A stretch of 64,000 bases of DNA, taken from Larkinella insperata. Lineage in GTDB: Bacteria > Bacteroidota > Bacteroidia > Cytophagales > Spirosomataceae. The notes under the pieces are model-generated. The model was not told the origin of the DNA. It saw nothing but the letters and a program-made list of their open reading frames with translations, and made no database searches. The DNA lies in assembly GCF_026248825.1 (NCBI RefSeq), contig NZ_CP110973.1, positions 5,167,501 through 5,231,500 of the forward strand. The letters are read 5' to 3'. Positions 7,950 through 15,392 of the stretch are shown here, piece after piece. Within the stretch, counting starts at the first letter, position 1. Each line of letters opens with the position of its first letter. A program made the position numbers and the translations under genes.

Positions 7950-9095
7950 GTGAAAGAACACAAAGTCGGTATTATCATGAACGGCGTCACGGGCCGGATG
8001 GGTACCAATCAGCACCTGCTGCGTTCCATTGTCGCCATCATCAAACAGGGCGGGGTAAAAGTCGGGCCGGATGAGGTCATTATGCCCGATCCGATTCTGG
8101 TCGGCCGGGATGTCAATAAACTCGAAAAATTATGCCAGCAGTCGGGCGTAACCAAGATGACGACCAACGTCGATGAAGCCCTGGCTGATCCGCATAACAT
8201 CATTTATTTCGACGCCCAGACCACGGGCCGCCGGGCCGAGGGTGTCCGCAAAGCCGTGGAAGCCGGAAAACACGTTTATTGCGAGAAGCCAACGGCCGTC
8301 AGCACCGAAGTGGCGATGGAACTGTATGAACTCTGCAAAGCGGCCGGTCTGAAAAACGGCGTAGTGCAGGACAAACTCTGGCTGCCCGGCCTGCTGAAGC
8401 TCAAGCGGTTGATTCAGAACGACTTCTTCGGTAAGATTCTGTCCGTTCGGGGCGAGTTCGGTTACTGGGTGTTTGAGGGACACACCATCCCGGCCCAGCG
8501 CCCCTCGTGGAATTACCGCAAGGAAGACGACGGCGGCATTATTGTAGATATGCTTTGCCACTGGCGCTATGTGCTGGACAACGTGTTTGGAAACGTAAAA
8601 TCCGTGTCCTGTCTGGGGGCCACGCACATTCCCGAGCGGATCGACGAGCAGGGAAAACCGTATACGGCCACCGCCGACGATGCCGCCTACGCAACGTTTG
8701 AACTCGAAGGGGGCGTTATCGCGCAGTTCAACTCTTCCTGGACCACGCGGGTTCGGCGCGACGACCTGCTGACGCTGCACGTCGACGGCACGAAAGGCTC
8801 GGCGGTGGCCGGGTTGCGCGAGTGCTACATCCAGCATTACGGCAACACGCCCAAACCCGTCTGGAACCCCGACATCGAGCAACCCATCAAGTTTTTCGAA
8901 GGCTGGGCCAAGGTGCCCGAGCAGGAGCCGTTTGACAACGCCTTCAAGGTGCAGTGGGAACTGTTTCTGAAACACGTCGTGAAAGACGAGCCGTTTCCGT
9001 GGGATTTGCGGGAAGGGGCCAAGGGCGTTCAACTGGCCGAGAAAGGCATTGAAAGCTGGGAAAAACGGTGCTGGGTTGATATTCCGGAATTATGA
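7950..9095 (+). CDS. Gfo/Idh/MocA family oxidoreductase (cytoplasmic)
   Basis: A 381-residue NAD(P)-dependent sugar oxidoreductase. A GTG start at 7950 is chosen because the beta1 strand of the Rossmann fold (KVGIIMNGVTGRMG) begins right after it; the internal ATG at 7977 would cut that strand. The nucleotide loop is GVTGRMG rather than the plain GxGxxG. The EKPTAV motif (family EKP) lies after HVYC, and SWNYRKEDDGGIIVDMLCHW carries the catalytic-domain Asp/His pair. The substrate is unknown; members oxidise cyclic polyols or sugars, often at C3. It overlaps the following SDR gene by ATGA. Confidence 0.87.
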   Translation: MKEHKVGIIMNGVTGRMGTNQHLLRSIVAIIKQGGVKVGPDEVIMPDPILVGRDVNKLEKLCQQSGVTKMTTNVDEALADPHNIIYFDAQTTGRRAEGVRKAVEAGKHVYCEKPTAVSTEVAMELYELCKAAGLKNGVVQDKLWLPGLLKLKRLIQNDFFGKILSVRGEFGYWVFEGHTIPAQRPSWNYRKEDDGGIIVDMLCHWRYVLDNVFGNVKSVSCLGATHIPERIDEQGKPYTATADDAAYATFELEGGVIAQFNSSWTTRVRRDDLLTLHVDGTKGSAVAGLRECYIQHYGNTPKPVWNPDIEQPIKFFEGWAKVPEQEPFDNAFKVQWELFLKHVVKDEPFPWDLREGAKGVQLAEKGIESWEKRCWVDIPEL

Positions 9096-9862
9096 AACGG
9101 GTCGCGTTTGTAACGGGCGGCAGCCGGGGCATTGGCTACGGCGTCGCCGAACACCTGGCCAAAGCGGGTTTCGATCTGGCTATCAACGGGGTCCGGCCCC
9201 AGGAAGCCGTCGGGGAGGCCCTGGCGGGGCTGCGGGAACTGGGGGCGGATGTGCTCTATTGCCAGGGCGATATTGCTTCCAAAGAAGACCGTACCCGGAT
9301 GATGGAGCAGATCATGGCCCATTTCGGGCGGTTGAACGTACTGGTTAATAACGCGGGGGTTGCCCCGAAGGAACGGCGCGACATCCTGGAAGCCACCGAA
9401 GAAAGCTTCGAGCACGTTTTGTCGACCAACCTGCAGGGCGCTTATTTTCTGACCCAGGCTGCGGCCAACTGGATGATCCGGCAGAAAGCAGAGCAACCCG
9501 ACTTTACGGCCCGCATCATCAACGTTTCTTCGATCTCGGCCACGGTCGCTTCCGTCAACCGGGGCGAGTATTGCGTGGCGAAAGCGGGGTTGAGCATGGC
9601 AACGCAGTTGTTTGCCGCCCGGCTGGGGGAGTTCGACATACCGGTGTTTGAAGTCCGGCCCGGCATCATCCGCACCGACATGACCGCGGGGGTGGTCGGT
9701 AAATACGACAAACTGATCGACGAGGGCCTGACGGTGCAGAAACGTTGGGGCTTTCCCGACGATGTGGGCCGGGCGGTAGCGTCGCTGGCCCGGGGTGATT
9801 TCCCGTATTCGACCGGTCAGGTAATCATGGTCGATGGCGGGATGACCATACCGAGATTGTAG
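9092..9862 (+). CDS. Short-chain dehydrogenase/reductase (FabG/KduD-like)
   Basis: A 256-residue classical SDR. It shows the cofactor motif TGGSRGIG, the NNAG motif, the catalytic Ser in IINVSSISATV and the YxxxK pair as Tyr160/Lys164 in GEYCVAKAG, then the PG motif in VRPGIIRTDM. Automatic annotation would call it 3-ketoacyl-ACP reductase, but the setting between sugar oxidoreductases and next to a GH88-like hydrolase argues for a sugar substrate, for example a 2-keto-3-deoxy-gluconate dehydrogenase (KduD-like) step. That assignment is inference. It is translationally coupled to the upstream Gfo/Idh/MocA gene and followed by a long inverted repeat. Confidence 0.88.
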   Translation: MKRVAFVTGGSRGIGYGVAEHLAKAGFDLAINGVRPQEAVGEALAGLRELGADVLYCQGDIASKEDRTRMMEQIMAHFGRLNVLVNNAGVAPKERRDILEATEESFEHVLSTNLQGAYFLTQAAANWMIRQKAEQPDFTARIINVSSISATVASVNRGEYCVAKAGLSMATQLFAARLGEFDIPVFEVRPGIIRTDMTAGVVGKYDKLIDEGLTVQKRWGFPDDVGRAVASLARGDFPYSTGQVIMVDGGMTIPRL

Positions 9863-9875
9863 TTTTTAAGTTGTT

Positions 9876-9948
9876 TCGCGGAGTTAAGCGGAGAAGCGCA
9901 GCGTTAAAGGCTCCGCCAGGCTCCGAAAATCTCCGCTTAACTCCGCGA
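9876..9948. repeat. Long perfect inverted repeat between two operon genes
   Basis: Arms of 19 nt at 9876-9894 and 9930-9948 are exact reverse complements, with a 35-nt loop that itself contains two ctccg units. The transcript could fold into a strong hairpin 13 nt after the SDR stop. No T run follows, so RNA stabilisation, processing, or an intergenic repeat element of the ctccg/cggag kind is more likely than termination. Confidence 0.8.
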
Positions 9949-9983
9949 TAGACCACTTTTAACTTCCTAAACCTCGTAAAAAA

Positions 9984-11282
9984 ATGCAGAACGACTCCCG
10001 ACGTACCTTTCTCAAAACTGCCGCCACCGGCTCGCTGGCCGTGCTGGGTCTGCCGACCATCATCCCCGCCCACGCCTTCGGGGCCAACGACCGCATCCGG
10101 GTGGCCGTTATCGGCGTCAACGGTCGCGGTAAAAACCACATCTCCGGCTTTTCCGCTTTGCCCAACGTGGAGGTCGTTACACTCTGCGACGTGGACAACG
10201 TGGTGCTCGGGGAGCGGGCGGCCGAGTTTGAGAAAACCTACTCCCGCAAGGTGAAAACCGAGCCGGATTTGCGGAAAGTCTACGAAGACAAAAACATCGA
10301 TGCCGTCAGTATTGCCACGCCCAACCACTGGCACGCGCTGGCGGCCATCTGGGCGTGCCAGGCCGGAAAAGATGTGTACGTCGAGAAACCGGGTACGCAC
10401 AACCTGAAGGAGGGCCGGAAGCTGATCGAAGCGGCTGCCAAATACAACCGCATGGTGCAGCACGGGGTGCAGTTGCGCAGTTCGACGGCCATTCAGGAGG
10501 CCATCAAGCACCTGCGCGACGGGTTGATCGGGAAGGTATACATGGCGCGGGGCCTGGTGTATAAATGGCGTCCGGATATTGGTAACCAGGGCACCAGTGC
10601 GGTTCCGGCGGGGCTCAACTGGGATCTCTGGCAGGGACCGGCCAAGGCGCGCGAGTTCAGCAAGAATTACGTGCACTACAACTGGCACTGGTTCTGGGAC
10701 TACGGCAATGGCGACATCGGCAACCAGGGTATTCACGAAACCGACCTGGCCATGTGGGGTCTGGACGTGGGGTTGCCGGAGGAAATCAGTTCGATGGGCG
10801 GAAAGTACCTCTGGAACGACTGCAAGGAAACACCAGAAACGCTGATTTCGACCTACCGGTATCCGAAAGAAGGCAAAATTCTTCAGTTTGAAGTACGCCC
10901 GTGGATGACCAACCGGGAAGATGGTATTGAAATCGGCAACCTGTTTTACGGCGACAAGGGCTACATGGTCATCAACGGTTACAACGATTACAAAACGTTT
11001 CTGGGCAAGGAACGTACCCCCGGACCCGCCGGTCACGCGGGCGGGGATCATTACCTGAATTTTATCGAAGCTGTGCGCTCGCGCGACAAATCGAAGCTGA
11101 ACGGTCCGGTGGAAACCGCGCATTTGGCGTCGGGTCTGGCGCATTTGGGCAACATTTCGTACCGGCTGGGCCGCCAGTTAAAATTCGATCCGAAAAAAGA
11201 AGAGTTCATCGGCGATTCGGAGGCCAACGCGCACCTGAGCCGGCCGTACCGCGCGCCGTATACGCTGCCGAAGCACGTTTAA
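9984..11282 (+). CDS. Gfo/Idh/MocA family protein with twin-arginine signal
   Basis: A 432-residue member of the same superfamily as the protein at 7950 but of the exported class. The N-terminus has a twin-arginine motif (SRRTFLK) followed by a hydrophobic stretch ending in PAHAFG, so it should be folded with its cofactor and moved to the periplasm by Tat. The Rossmann motif reads IRVAVIGVNGRGKNH, the EKP motif is VEKPGTHNL, and the C-terminal domain shows NWHWFWDYGNGDIGNQGIH, typical of the Bacteroidota secreted group. It would oxidise or epimerise a sugar outside the inner membrane before uptake by the adjacent MFS transporter. Substrate unknown. Confidence 0.87.
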   Translation: MQNDSRRTFLKTAATGSLAVLGLPTIIPAHAFGANDRIRVAVIGVNGRGKNHISGFSALPNVEVVTLCDVDNVVLGERAAEFEKTYSRKVKTEPDLRKVYEDKNIDAVSIATPNHWHALAAIWACQAGKDVYVEKPGTHNLKEGRKLIEAAAKYNRMVQHGVQLRSSTAIQEAIKHLRDGLIGKVYMARGLVYKWRPDIGNQGTSAVPAGLNWDLWQGPAKAREFSKNYVHYNWHWFWDYGNGDIGNQGIHETDLAMWGLDVGLPEEISSMGGKYLWNDCKETPETLISTYRYPKEGKILQFEVRPWMTNREDGIEIGNLFYGDKGYMVINGYNDYKTFLGKERTPGPAGHAGGDHYLNFIEAVRSRDKSKLNGPVETAHLASGLAHLGNISYRLGRQLKFDPKKEEFIGDSEANAHLSRPYRAPYTLPKHV

Positions 11283-11398
11283 TTTCCGGTTTTACGTCCA
11301 GGGTTTACAGGGGGAAGGCCGTAGCCCGCAGCCCGCAGCCCGCTTTTAAGTAACCTTACGTTAAACCGTTCCTGTAGACCTTTAACCTTAACGACAAC

Positions 11399-12643
11399 AT
11401 GGTTGATGAAGCCAAAACTGAAAGAAGCCTGAGTAGCCAACTGCTTCAACTGCCGGTGATTGTGGCCGCGCTGGGCTACCTGGTGGATATGTACGATTTA
11501 TTTTTGTTCAGCGTGGTGCGGGTGCCGAGTCTGAAAGCGCTGGGCGTGGAGGGCGATCAGCTCCTGCCCGAAGGCATTGCGCTCCTGAACTGGCAAATGG
11601 CCGGTATGCTCATTGGCGGTATTTTCTGGGGCGTCATGGGCGACAAACGCGGGCGGCTTTCGGTGCTGTTCGGCTCCATTCTGATTTACTCGCTGGCCAA
11701 CATCGGCAACGGCCTGATCAACAGCCTGCCGATGTATGCCGCACTGCGGTTTGTGGCCGGGGTCGGGCTGGCGGGCGAACTCGGGGCCGGGGTAACGCTC
11801 GTCACGGAAGTGCTGCCCAAGCAGATTCGGGGCTACGGAACCATGATCGTGGCTACGATGGGGGTGCTGGGCGCCATCCTGGCTTACTTCGTGGCTGATT
11901 TGTTCCAGTGGCGAATTTCGTATTTCGTGGGCGGTGGACTCGGTTTGATGCTGCTGGTGCTCCGGATCAACGTTTTCGAATCGCGGATTTTTGAAACGGT
12001 GAAAGAACGTCAGGTCAAGCGGGGTGATTTACTGATGCTGTTTTCCAGCCGGGAGCGGTTTGTCAAATACCTGCAGTGCATTCTGGTGGGCCTGCCCATC
12101 TGGTTTGTCGTTGGTATTCTGATTACGTTTTCGCCGGAGATCGGCCAGGCCATCGGTCTTTCCGAACCCGTTGTGGCGGGAAAAGCCGTGATGCTGTCGT
12201 TTTCCGGGCAGGTTGCGGGCGACATTGCCAGCGGGATGCTGAGTCAGTATTTCAAAAGCCGCAAGAAAGTCATCGGCGGTTTTATTACGCTCTCGCTGGT
12301 TTTTGTGCTGGTCTACCTAATGGCCCCGCTCAACGATTTGACTACGTTTTACCTGGTGTGCGTGTTCCTGGGGTTTGCCAACGGCTACTGGGCGCTGTTT
12401 GTCACGATTGCCGCCGAGTTGTTTGGCACCAACCTGCGGGCGACGGTAGCCACCACCGTCCCGAATTTCGTGCGCGGGGCCGTCATTCCGCTCACTTCAC
12501 TCTTTGTTTACGGAAAATCCCAGGTGGGTACGTTGAACAGCGCCCTCGGGGTGGGTTTGCTCACGGCCGCCCTGGCGTTTCTGGCGTTGTATTTTATGGA
12601 AGAAACCTTTAAGAAAGACTTAAATTATGTGGAAACGGACTAG
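11399..12643 (+). CDS. MFS transporter, sugar/organic acid type
   Basis: A 414-residue integral inner-membrane protein with about 12 hydrophobic segments and the MFS loop 2-3 motif (GVMGDKRGRLSVLFG). The N-terminal helix carries DMYDLFLFS, as in the metabolite:proton symporter and sugar transporter groups. A cytoplasmic loop separates the two six-helix halves near residues 195-220. It is likely the importer for the monosaccharide or uronide processed by this locus. Its 3' end overlaps the following glycosidase gene by 17 nt, so the two are probably co-translated. Confidence 0.85.
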   Translation: MVDEAKTERSLSSQLLQLPVIVAALGYLVDMYDLFLFSVVRVPSLKALGVEGDQLLPEGIALLNWQMAGMLIGGIFWGVMGDKRGRLSVLFGSILIYSLANIGNGLINSLPMYAALRFVAGVGLAGELGAGVTLVTEVLPKQIRGYGTMIVATMGVLGAILAYFVADLFQWRISYFVGGGLGLMLLVLRINVFESRIFETVKERQVKRGDLLMLFSSRERFVKYLQCILVGLPIWFVVGILITFSPEIGQAIGLSEPVVAGKAVMLSFSGQVAGDIASGMLSQYFKSRKKVIGGFITLSLVFVLVYLMAPLNDLTTFYLVCVFLGFANGYWALFVTIAAELFGTNLRATVATTVPNFVRGAVIPLTSLFVYGKSQVGTLNSALGVGLLTAALAFLALYFMEETFKKDLNYVETD

Positions 12644-14108
12644 TCTGGCCGGACTGGTAATCAGTGCCTTTATTGCCTCCAATACCGTTGTTGCGCAGCA
12701 AAAAGCGAGTGGAATTTTTCGGCTTCACCCGCAAAATCCGCACTATTTTCAGTACCAGAACAAACCCATGATCGTCGTCGGCTCGGGCGAACACTACGGT
12801 GCGGTCATCAACCTGGATTTCGATTACGCCAGGTACTTACGGGCCACGGCCGCCGACGGCATGAACACCACCCGGCTGTTTACGGGCGCATACATCGAAA
12901 AGCCGGGTGTCTTCGGCATCCAGAAAAACACCCTGGCGCCGGTCGAGGGCCGGTTGGTGCTGCCCTGGCGCCGGAGCAACGAAGCCGGGTTTGCGCTGGG
13001 CGGCAACAAGTTTGACCTGAACCAGTGGGACCCGGCGTATTTCGAGCGGTTGAAAAATTTTATGACCGAAGCCCGTAAGGCCGGAATCATCGTGGAAATC
13101 AACCTGTTCTCGGCGCACTACGGCGATGGGTGGCTCAATTGCGCGTTCCACCACAAAAACAACGTCAACCAAACCGACAGCGTGCACTCGCAACGGGTCA
13201 ATACGCTGGAGAACGGCAACCTGCTGGCGCACCAGGAACGGTATGTGCGCAAACTGGTCCGCGAACTCAACGGTTTTGATAATTTCTACTTTGAAATTCA
13301 GAACGAACCCTGGGCCGACCAGACGGAAATGATCCTGAAACGCAACGAATACGGCCCGGACAACGACTGGCGCTCCACTCTTCAGGTAGTTTCCCAACGC
13401 TCGAATGCCTGGCACCGGCGCGTGGCCGGCTGGATCAAAGACGAGGAGAGCAAATTGCTGAATCCGCATTTGATTTCGCAGGACATCAGCAATTTCCATT
13501 ACCCCATCGCCGATGCCGATCCGAACATTTCGGTTTTCACGTTTCATTATGCGCTGCCGGAAGCCGTTGCCGAAAATTACCACCTGAACCGCGTCATTGG
13601 CTTCAACGAAACGGGTTTTGCCGGGCGCGAAGACGCTACCTACCGGCGGCAGGCCTGGCGGTTTCTGATGGCCGGGGGCGGGTTGTTCAACCAGCTCGAT
13701 TATTCGTATTCAGTCGGGGCCGAAACCGGTCAGGATACCGCCTACAAAGCCCCCGGGGGGGGCAGTCCGGCGCTGCGGGCGCAGTTCAAAATTCTGAAAA
13801 CCTTTTTCGAATCGCTGGATTTCATCCCGCTCAAACCCGACCCGGCGGTGGTAGCGGTGGCCCCCGGCGCCCGAACGCAGGCCCTGAGCAACGGGGCTTC
13901 GGAGTGGGTGATTTATTACGAGCCGATGGCTGTCAAACCGTACGAATTGAGCCTGAACCTGAAAAAAGGAACCTACCAGGCCGCGTGGACGGATGTGGTA
14001 ACGGGACAGAAGCTCACCACCGTACCCGTCAGCAACGGGCGACTGGTGGTGCCCGAGGGGGCCAACGACAAAGTGGTGGTGATCCGGGCCGCTTCGGCCA
14101 AGCGTTAA
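12627..14108 (+). CDS. Exported clan GH-A-type glycoside hydrolase (cellulase-like)
   Basis: A 493-residue protein with a signal peptide (MWKRTSLAGLVISAFIASN..VVAQQ). The catalytic (beta/alpha)8 barrel shows both clan GH-A glutamates: Glu227 in FEIQNEPW (acid/base) and Glu328 in IGFNETGFAG (nucleophile), about 100 residues apart as expected. The last 80 residues (YYEPMAVKPYELSLNL to the end) look like a small beta-sandwich, like the collagen-binding-type C-terminal domain found on GH5/GH140-type enzymes. The precise GH family is unclear. It probably releases the sugar imported by the MFS transporter encoded just upstream, with which it overlaps by 17 nt. It ends 4 nt inside the convergent kinase gene. 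Confidence 0.78.
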   Translation: MWKRTSLAGLVISAFIASNTVVAQQKASGIFRLHPQNPHYFQYQNKPMIVVGSGEHYGAVINLDFDYARYLRATAADGMNTTRLFTGAYIEKPGVFGIQKNTLAPVEGRLVLPWRRSNEAGFALGGNKFDLNQWDPAYFERLKNFMTEARKAGIIVEINLFSAHYGDGWLNCAFHHKNNVNQTDSVHSQRVNTLENGNLLAHQERYVRKLVRELNGFDNFYFEIQNEPWADQTEMILKRNEYGPDNDWRSTLQVVSQRSNAWHRRVAGWIKDEESKLLNPHLISQDISNFHYPIADADPNISVFTFHYALPEAVAENYHLNRVIGFNETGFAGREDATYRRQAWRFLMAGGGLFNQLDYSYSVGAETGQDTAYKAPGGGSPALRAQFKILKTFFESLDFIPLKPDPAVVAVAPGARTQALSNGASEWVIYYEPMAVKPYELSLNLKKGTYQAAWTDVVTGQKLTTVPVSNGRLVVPEGANDKVVVIRAASAKR

Positions 14109-15178
14109 ACCTGCGGAACGGTGGCCGGTTTGAGCAGCGGCAGGGTAACGGTAAAAAAGCCGTCCTGCTCGGCGATGATCGGCTCCGATTCGCCCAGCAG
14201 CCGGTATTTGGCCACAATGTTGGTCAGTCCCACGCGGTTGGAAACCACCCGGGTCGTTTTGCGCTGGAGGTTGTTGCGCACCCGGAGCCAGTTTTCGGGC
14301 GTCAGGTCAATCTGGATTTGCAGCGGTTTTCCGGCCTGAATGCGGTTGTGTTTGACGGCGTTTTCCACCAGCAGTTGCAGGCTCAGCGGGGGCAGTTGGC
14401 GGTTGTAGGAAGCGGGCGGCACCTCGAGCGTGAGCGAAACGCCCGTTCCGTGCCGCATTTTCAGCAGGTGGTAGTACGACTGAATAAAGGTCAGCTCGTT
14501 TTCCAGCGTCGTCAGCGTATTTTCGTTGGTTTGCAGCAGATACCGGTACACTTTCGCCAGTTCATCGACGTATTGCTCGGCCTGCTTGGGTTCTTCACTG
14601 ATGAGCGACGAGAGGGCATTGAGGCTGTTGAACAGAAAGTGCGGATTGATCTGGTTTTTCAGCACGTCCAGCTGATTCAGCAACACCTCGCGTTTGTAGG
14701 TTTCGGCCTGCAAACTGTTTTCCCTCCATTTGGTCAGCGAATAAAGGCCCTCGTACAAACCAATAAAAAGAATGATCGTACAGGCCCCCAGCCAGAGGTT
14801 GTTGGTCGCCAGTTTTTCGGGGTGAAAATTTAAGGAAGGAATGGCCTGAAAGGCGTAGAAGGGAATCAGGGTGGATGCCCCGATGGTCGACACAAACACC
14901 AGAAACTCCAGGACGATGCGCGTTAAGGTCTGCCGAATTTCGGGAAACCGTTTCATGATTCGAAAGATCACAATTTCCTGAACCACCAGTAACGTCATGC
15001 AGACGACGTAGGCAAAAACCGTGGTGGGGAGCCAGATCCGCCAATCGGAAAGGAAGCGGTCGCCGAACCAGTTGTAGACGCCAATGGGGGCCGACCAGGA
15101 TACCAGGCCCACAAAAATCCAGATGCGTCGCTTTGAAAAGCGGAGCAGAGGATGCTGAAAAATCCGGCGAAACGGCAT
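14105..15178 (-). CDS. LytS/YehU-type sensor histidine kinase
   Basis: A 357-residue membrane kinase. Four hydrophobic segments lie in the first 150 residues (for example PTTVFAYVVCMTLLVVQEIVIF and IVLEFLVFVSTIGAS), followed by a coiled coil and the His_kinase domain with the phospho-acceptor in NPHFLFNSLNALSSLI. The C-terminal ATPase part has LLVENAVKHNRI (N box), and a short catalytic end typical of this class (GLTNIVAKYRLLG). Such kinases normally act with a LytTR response regulator encoded next door; none is present here, so it is an orphan. Its stop overlaps the convergent glycosidase by 4 nt. Confidence 0.88.
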   Translation of the reverse strand: MPFRRIFQHPLLRFSKRRIWIFVGLVSWSAPIGVYNWFGDRFLSDWRIWLPTTVFAYVVCMTLLVVQEIVIFRIMKRFPEIRQTLTRIVLEFLVFVSTIGASTLIPFYAFQAIPSLNFHPEKLATNNLWLGACTIILFIGLYEGLYSLTKWRENSLQAETYKREVLLNQLDVLKNQINPHFLFNSLNALSSLISEEPKQAEQYVDELAKVYRYLLQTNENTLTTLENELTFIQSYYHLLKMRHGTGVSLTLEVPPASYNRQLPPLSLQLLVENAVKHNRIQAGKPLQIQIDLTPENWLRVRNNLQRKTTRVVSNRVGLTNIVAKYRLLGESEPIIAEQDGFFTVTLPLLKPATVPQV

Positions 15179-15337
15179 GAACGGTATGACAGAACGAGCG
15201 ACGCGTCGGTGTGCGACAGGCTGCGCTATTTTATGGCTAATATATGATTTTTGATTGGTGGAAACAAACCGATGGCAGACCCTTCCGGCCGGAACCGTCA
15301 GCCGCGATGCCTAAAACCGTCGGTCAGGATAAAGGGC

Positions 15338-15372
15338 AAAAAAAGCGGAGCCACCCGAAAGGTGGCTCCGCT
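15338..15372 (-). terminator. Rho-independent terminator of the GH92 gene
   Basis: A perfect 12-bp stem (15344-15355 with 15361-15372, agcggagccacc/ggtggctccgct) around a 5-nt loop, with an A run at 15338-15344 that becomes the T run on the minus strand. It starts about 20 nt past the GH92 stop. Confidence 0.9.
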
Positions 15373-15392
15373 GGATTATGGGTAGTAATCGC

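Noticed and set aside
9092..9862. Calling the SDR FabG (fatty-acid synthesis)
   Set aside because: Motifs are general to SDRs and the operon context is sugar metabolism.
11310..11350. Three tandem agcccgc units
   Set aside because: Too short and too few to call a repeat array; lies in a short spacer.
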